Shown one piece after another: positions 18,491-21,280 of a DNA stretch of 21,280 nt. The position numbers were made by a program, and so were the translations under genes. Origin of the DNA: a virus. A model generated the notes under the pieces. The model made no database searches. It had not been told where the DNA came from and was given only the letters and a program-made list of their open reading frames with translations. The stretch spans positions 1 through 21,280 of the IMG/VR virus record IMGVR_UViG_3300048088_000143. One strand, given 5' to 3'. How positions within the stretch are numbered: the stretch's first letter is position 1; each line of letters starts with the position of its first letter.

Positions 18491-18645
18491 TTACGCCCGC
18501 CTTTGGCACGCTGCCGATGCGATCGCACGCGCGCCTGGCGCCGCCGCTTGGCGAGCTCGAGCTCGGCCGGCGCCGGCGCGTTGCCGGGGATGTAGCTCGC
18601 CGGCGTGCTGGCGCGCGCCTTGTGCTGGTTGTAGCGCGTGGTCAC
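18487..18645 (-). CDS. 52-residue basic protein between terminase subunits
   Basis: A short frame from a GTG at 18645 to a TGA at 18487: (M)TTRYNQHKARASTPASYIPG, a Pro/Ala linker, then a strongly basic C-terminus with AKRRRQARVRSHRQRAKGG. The start overlaps the TerS stop (GTGA) and its stop overlaps the TerL ATG (ATGA), so it bridges the two terminase genes exactly. That double coupling is the main evidence that it is real. The basic tail suggests DNA or RNA binding. It might link TerS, TerL and DNA, but this is inference. It is easily missed because of its size. Confidence 0.65.
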   Translation of the reverse strand: MTTRYNQHKARASTPASYIPGNAPAPAELELAKRRRQARVRSHRQRAKGGRK

Positions 18646-19160
18646 GATGCGCGCTTACGGGCTTGCGCCAGGATCAACGCAAAATCGATGCCGCTATGTT
18701 CGTGCTGTATCTTGTCGCGCCAGCGATCCGGCATCCGGTTTTTTGTCCAGAAAATGCAGGCGGTCGTGTCCGGCGCGAAGTAGCGGCGCACAGGCGTCTG
18801 CACGATTTCGCTGCGGCCGTCGCCTATGGCAATGGTGCGGATGTCGATGTCGTCGTGCTCGTAACCACAGGCACGCTCGAATAGCGCCCGCTCGACGCGC
18901 GCATTGGCATCGGAGCGTCCCTCTTTTATGGCGCCTGAAAATTCCGGCCGGCTCGCAATCCAATCGTCGATCGTGCTCGGATTGACCGCGAAGTATTCGG
19001 CTAAATCCTCGTTGGTGGCGCCCATGCGCGCTGCCTTGCGCGCAATGCCGACGTAGCGCTCGTCGAATTTCGATGGGCGCCCGCGCTTGCGCTTCGCGGG
19101 CTCGGGCTTCGGCCGCTTGCGCTTGGTGCTCGGCTTCGGAGGCTGGGCATTTTTGCTCAT
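18642..19160 (-). CDS. Terminase small subunit
   Basis: 172 residues from an ATG at 19160; a GTG two codons upstream (19166) is the alternative. A Lys/Pro-rich N-terminal tail ends in KRKRGRPSKFDERYV. A helix-turn-helix follows, with KAARMGATNEDLAEYFAVNP and STIDDWIASRPEF. The rest carries ALFERACGYEHDDIDI and FWTKNRMPDRWRDK, standard for small terminases of this type ('a.iFwlKNR.p..WrDk'). TerS binds the packaging start site in the DNA and hands it to TerL. A GRP motif suggests added minor-groove contact. The end overlaps the 52-residue gene. Confidence 0.9.
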   Translation of the reverse strand: MSKNAQPPKPSTKRKRPKPEPAKRKRGRPSKFDERYVGIARKAARMGATNEDLAEYFAVNPSTIDDWIASRPEFSGAIKEGRSDANARVERALFERACGYEHDDIDIRTIAIGDGRSEIVQTPVRRYFAPDTTACIFWTKNRMPDRWRDKIQHEHSGIDFALILAQARKRAS

Positions 19161-19170
19161 GCCCACGAAT

Positions 19171-19455
19171 TTACGTCAATCGCCGCCCGCGGATGGATTT
19201 CGTCATGCGACATCGGAAATCTTCAACGAGCTCGAAGAGCTGGCAATCCTGGCGCAGAAGCTCGAAACGCAATTCGCCCTGGCCAGCAAACCGCCAGGAA
19301 TAGCGGCCGTGGTCGACGCCGATTTCGCGCTTGATCGCGCTGACGCGCGTGTCGGCGAGTCCGAGCACGTCGGCGATGTCGACGTTGTTGGCGCCGAAGG
19401 CGTCCAATCGTTCGACGATGTCGAAGAGCTCGCGCTTGGCGACCGGCCGCGTCAT
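19171..19455 (-). CDS. Small helix-turn-helix-like protein
   Basis: 94 residues from an ATG at 19455, four bases after the DUF1376 stop and without a clear ribosome binding site. The segment KRELFDIVERLDAFGANNVD and IADVLGLADTRVSAIKREIG looks like a helix-turn-helix in which the second helix (DTRVSAIKREI) would read DNA. The C-terminal half (RFELLRQDCQLFELVEDFR) is probably a dimerising helix. It lies directly before terS. A regulator of the late operon or a packaging accessory are both possible. The family is not recognised. Confidence 0.7.
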   Translation of the reverse strand: MTRPVAKRELFDIVERLDAFGANNVDIADVLGLADTRVSAIKREIGVDHGRYSWRFAGQGELRFELLRQDCQLFELVEDFRCRMTKSIRGRRLT

Positions 19456-19459
19456 TTTG

Positions 19460-20107
19460 CTATTCGCCGCTGTTGTGGTGTTTGTGCTCGGCGATTGCGC
19501 GCAGGACGCGCATGCGAAGCTGGGGTAACGCCTCGCCCGGTCTTGCCTCTATGCCGACGCTTTTGCCCTTGTCGACAATGCCTTGTGGCGATCGCATCCA
19601 ATCCGCGCGCGCGGCTTCGTTGGAAGTTACTGCACCGTTATTAGATATAACGGTTTTGGTTAGCATCGGCCGAGCATCGTCCAAGCATTGCTCGCCGGCC
19701 GTTTGAGCATCGGCTCGAGCATTGCTTGGCGCCTCGTCGAGCATCGATCGAGCATTGCTCGGCGCATGCTTGGGTCGCGTTTTAGCATCGCCCGCCCAGC
19801 GCGTGACGGACGCCGCCAGCGCCTTGCTGTGCCGGATGTGATACTTCGCGAGCTCGGCGTCGGCGCGCTTTTGGTGGTGGCCGTCGTCCTCTTGCTCGAA
19901 AAACTTGGCGACGACGTAGTCGACCGCGACGCGCTCGGCGAGCGTTACCGCCCCGGCGAGCCGGTAGCGTTCGCGCTTGTCGAGCGGTAACGGTGCTTCG
20001 TGCGCATAGTATTGGTCGAGCAATTCGCGATATGCGCCGCGCTCCGTGAGCGTGAGCCCCCTGGTCGCCTTCGCAAAATCGCCAATGTGATGCGGGTAAC
20101 TGTGCAT
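19460..20107 (-). CDS. DUF1376 (YdaU-type) replication-initiator-like protein
   Basis: 215 residues. MHSYPHHIGDFAKATRGLTL, then TERGAYRELLDQYYAHEAPL and a strand-helix part to about residue 90 match DUF1376, found in phage genes that occupy the place of replication initiators. A linker from about 106 to 150 is encoded by repeated AGCAT units and holds NARSMLDEAPSNARADAQTA. The C-terminus has WMRSPQGIVDKGKSVGIEAR and LRMRVLRAIAEHKHH. I start at the ATG at 20107, because the family begins MH.YP.HIGD and GGAAA lies about ten bases upstream. An ATG at 20116 is too close to that site. No helicase or loader gene is in the window. Confidence 0.82.
   Translation of the reverse strand: MHSYPHHIGDFAKATRGLTLTERGAYRELLDQYYAHEAPLPLDKRERYRLAGAVTLAERVAVDYVVAKFFEQEDDGHHQKRADAELAKYHIRHSKALAASVTRWAGDAKTRPKHAPSNARSMLDEAPSNARADAQTAGEQCLDDARPMLTKTVISNNGAVTSNEAARADWMRSPQGIVDKGKSVGIEARPGEALPQLRMRVLRAIAEHKHHNSGE
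19635..19653. repeat. AT-rich inverted repeat, possible origin unwinding element
   Basis: The perfect 7-base arms ccgttat and ataacgg flank tagat. The 31 bases from about 19637, through the palindrome and the following ttttggtta, are roughly two-thirds A/T by hand count, the most AT-rich stretch I noticed in an otherwise very GC-rich window. It lies next to the AGCAT repeat cluster inside the DUF1376 gene. Confidence 0.6.
19662..19790. repeat. Helically phased AGCAT iteron-like cluster
   Basis: On the plus strand agcat begins at 19662, 19673, 19684, 19706, 19718, 19740, 19751 and 19784, with a variant gcatgct at 19764. Five sites continue as agcatcg and three as agcattgct. Steps are 11, 11, 22, 12, 22 and 11 bases, then about 33 to the last, close to one, two or three turns of the helix. 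The steps of 11 and 22 fall in different reading frames, so this is not a simple protein repeat. The cluster encodes the linker of the DUF1376 protein, as lambda iterons sit inside gene O. Confidence 0.65.
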
Positions 20108-20131
20108 GGTGCCCATTTCCGAGCGCTAACG

Positions 20132-20923
20132 TTAGACTTTGAACCAGGCCGGTATCTTTTTCGAGCGCCCGCGGTTGAGAATCTCGACGGCAGCCGACGC
20201 GACGCATTGCGGTCGCGACTGCGCAGTCTGTTCGCGGATGACGTTCGCCTTGTGCATCAACGCGCCGACGCCGCCGCGCATATCGTGGAAACGCGCGATC
20301 GCGTCGCTGTCCTGCAGCGCGCCGTTGTAGCGTTGGCACACCAGCGCGACGCCGTCGATGATTTCCTGGGTTAGTCCTGGGTCGCCGAATGATTTGTTTA
20401 CGATGACCAGGGCGCGCGCGAGGGTCTTGGCGCCGTCGCGACGATACACGCCCAATAGGGTTTTGACGCAGGAAACCGTGCCCTCGGCCTGGTTGCGCGC
20501 GATGTTGAGCCCGCAGCCCTCGACCGTTCTCTTGACGTTGACTTCATCGTCGAGCCCGCCGGTGACTGCAGTATTAAATCGGTCGTATGCCGTAACCCCG
20601 CGCGTCGCGTTGAGCTCGAGAAACATGACGGCCTCTTGCGCTTCCGTCATGCCAGTGTAGACGCGGCAGTCGATGCTTTGCGTTTTCCAGCCGTCGCCCA
20701 GCCAATCCTTGACGACCTCGACGCGATGCTGGCCGTCGACCTCGTAGTAATAACCGTCGCGAAGATTGACCACGGGATAGCCCAAAAGCTCGGGGTCAAA
20801 CGTGGCGCGCAGCTTCGAGACGTGCTGCGGCACCAGGCGCCGCTGCGCGCGCTCGGAGACGCGCATTTTCGCGAGCGGCACACCCTTGATGACGGAATTA
20901 AGTTTCGCAAGTTCGTTGCTCAT
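20132..20923 (-). CDS. ParB-like protein (DUF6551-type)
   Basis: 263 residues from an ATG at 20923 with AAAGGAG nine bases upstream. The ParB-like N-domain shows KMRVSERAQRRLVPQHVSKL, then YPVVNLRDGYYYEVDGQHRV with DGQHR at 63-67, the ParB/Srx-type phosphate-binding box, and FLELNATRGVTAYDRF, the second typical box. The remaining part is helical, with EIIDGVALVCQRYNGALQDS. The layout matches phage ParB-like proteins annotated DUF6551. These may bind or nick DNA or hydrolyse nucleotides, and a role in replication or regulation is inferred. It overlaps the upstream HTH gene by 26 bases. Confidence 0.8.
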   Translation of the reverse strand: MSNELAKLNSVIKGVPLAKMRVSERAQRRLVPQHVSKLRATFDPELLGYPVVNLRDGYYYEVDGQHRVEVVKDWLGDGWKTQSIDCRVYTGMTEAQEAVMFLELNATRGVTAYDRFNTAVTGGLDDEVNVKRTVEGCGLNIARNQAEGTVSCVKTLLGVYRRDGAKTLARALVIVNKSFGDPGLTQEIIDGVALVCQRYNGALQDSDAIARFHDMRGGVGALMHKANVIREQTAQSRPQCVASAAVEILNRGRSKKIPAWFKV

Positions 20924-21280
20924 CGGCGAGCTCCTTTAGTTGGCGGCGCAGCGCTTCTAGCGCTGGTTCCGCTTCGCGCAATTCCGCCAGGAGCTCTGTC
21001 GCCTCCGTGGCGGGTACCTCGAAACCGTGGGCAAGGTTGAGCCCGTGCGCGACGCCGGCGATCGTGGCGACGGACGTGCGGACGATGCGCGCCGGGTCGA
21101 TTGGGCGCCCGCGCTTGGGCATCGCGATCTTGACGCCTTCCGCCCGCATAAGGTCGCGCACGCGCTGCGGCGACAGTTCCAGCGCTGCGGCGATTTGTTC
21201 GACGTTGAAGCCTTGCGCGATGTAGGCGCGCAAGGCTTTGACGCGCTCGGCGCGCGGCCGGCCGCGCGGCGATGCGCGCT
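20898..21280 (-). CDS. Helix-turn-helix DNA-binding protein, start outside window
   Basis: The frame is open to the right edge with no ATG or GTG, so the start lies beyond it; 126 residues are visible. The visible N-terminus reads RASPRGRPRAERVKALRAYI. It is followed by an HTH, NVEQIAAALELSPQRVRDLM, then EGVKIAMPKRGRPIDPARIV. The C-terminus is a charged helix with LREAEPALEALRRQLKELAD, likely a coiled coil. Two GRP motifs flank the HTH. It is probably a transcription regulator or a replication accessory, but the family is not identified. Confidence 0.75.
   Translation of the reverse strand, partial: RASPRGRPRAERVKALRAYIAQGFNVEQIAAALELSPQRVRDLMRAEGVKIAMPKRGRPIDPARIVRTSVATIAGVAHGLNLAHGFEVPATEATELLAELREAEPALEALRRQLKELADEQRTCET
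21251..21268. repeat. 18-base perfect GC palindrome
   Basis: cgcgcggccggccgcgcg reads the same on both strands. It lies in the coding part of the edge gene, within codons for RGRPRA. In such a GC-rich sequence it may be chance or codon-driven. An operator is possible but not supported. Confidence 0.35.

Overview
This window is part of a tailed-phage genome or prophage of the short-tailed (podovirus) type. It is very GC-rich, and every gene I can support lies on the minus strand, so transcription runs from right (21280) to left (1). High GC, frequent GTG starts and the mix of families (terminase with Head-tail_con portal, Phage_capsid_2-like major capsid protein, T7-like tail tube proteins, Bbp19-like protein) suggest a phage of a GC-rich betaproteobacterium such as Burkholderia, Bordetella or a relative, in the broad neighbourhood of BPP-1, BcepC6B or Bcep22-like phages. 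The host is an inference; no host gene or attachment site is visible.

Layout in the direction of transcription. (a) 21280-19171, regulation and replication: a helix-turn-helix protein cut by the window edge, a ParB-like protein, a DUF1376 (YdaU-type) replication-initiator-like protein and a small HTH protein. Inside the DUF1376 gene is a cluster of AGCAT repeats spaced at about one or two helical turns, next to an AT-rich palindrome. It looks like an iteron-type replication origin. (b) 19160-14545, packaging: small terminase, a 52-residue basic protein, large terminase, three small proteins and the portal, often joined by 4-base GTGA or ATGA overlaps. (c) 14535-10957, head: a small basic-tailed protein, a two-helix membrane protein, a Bbp19-like protein, a 75-residue protein, scaffold, major capsid protein and a decoration-protein candidate. 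Two intrinsic terminators bracket the capsid and decoration pair. (d) 10870-5293, tail and internal proteins: a small conserved-looking protein, T7 gp11-like and gp12-like tail tube proteins, a collagen-like glycine-rich fibre, a gp13-like GNAT-fold protein and a gp14-like internal core protein. (e) 5289-1, ejected proteins: an 898-residue internal protein with a GH108 muramidase domain, then the first 865 residues of a very large 'polyvalent' protein with a RelA/SpoT-like domain and a DdrB-like ParB domain. It continues beyond the left edge.

The genes form a coherent late operon. TerS and TerL package DNA through the portal into a capsid built on the scaffold. The tail tube and fibre attach to cells. 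The internal proteins probably cross the envelope with the DNA, the muramidase opening the peptidoglycan and the giant protein acting early in the host. No lysis cassette, integrase, tRNA, CRISPR array or insertion sequence is visible. No intergenic stretch exceeds about 210 bases.
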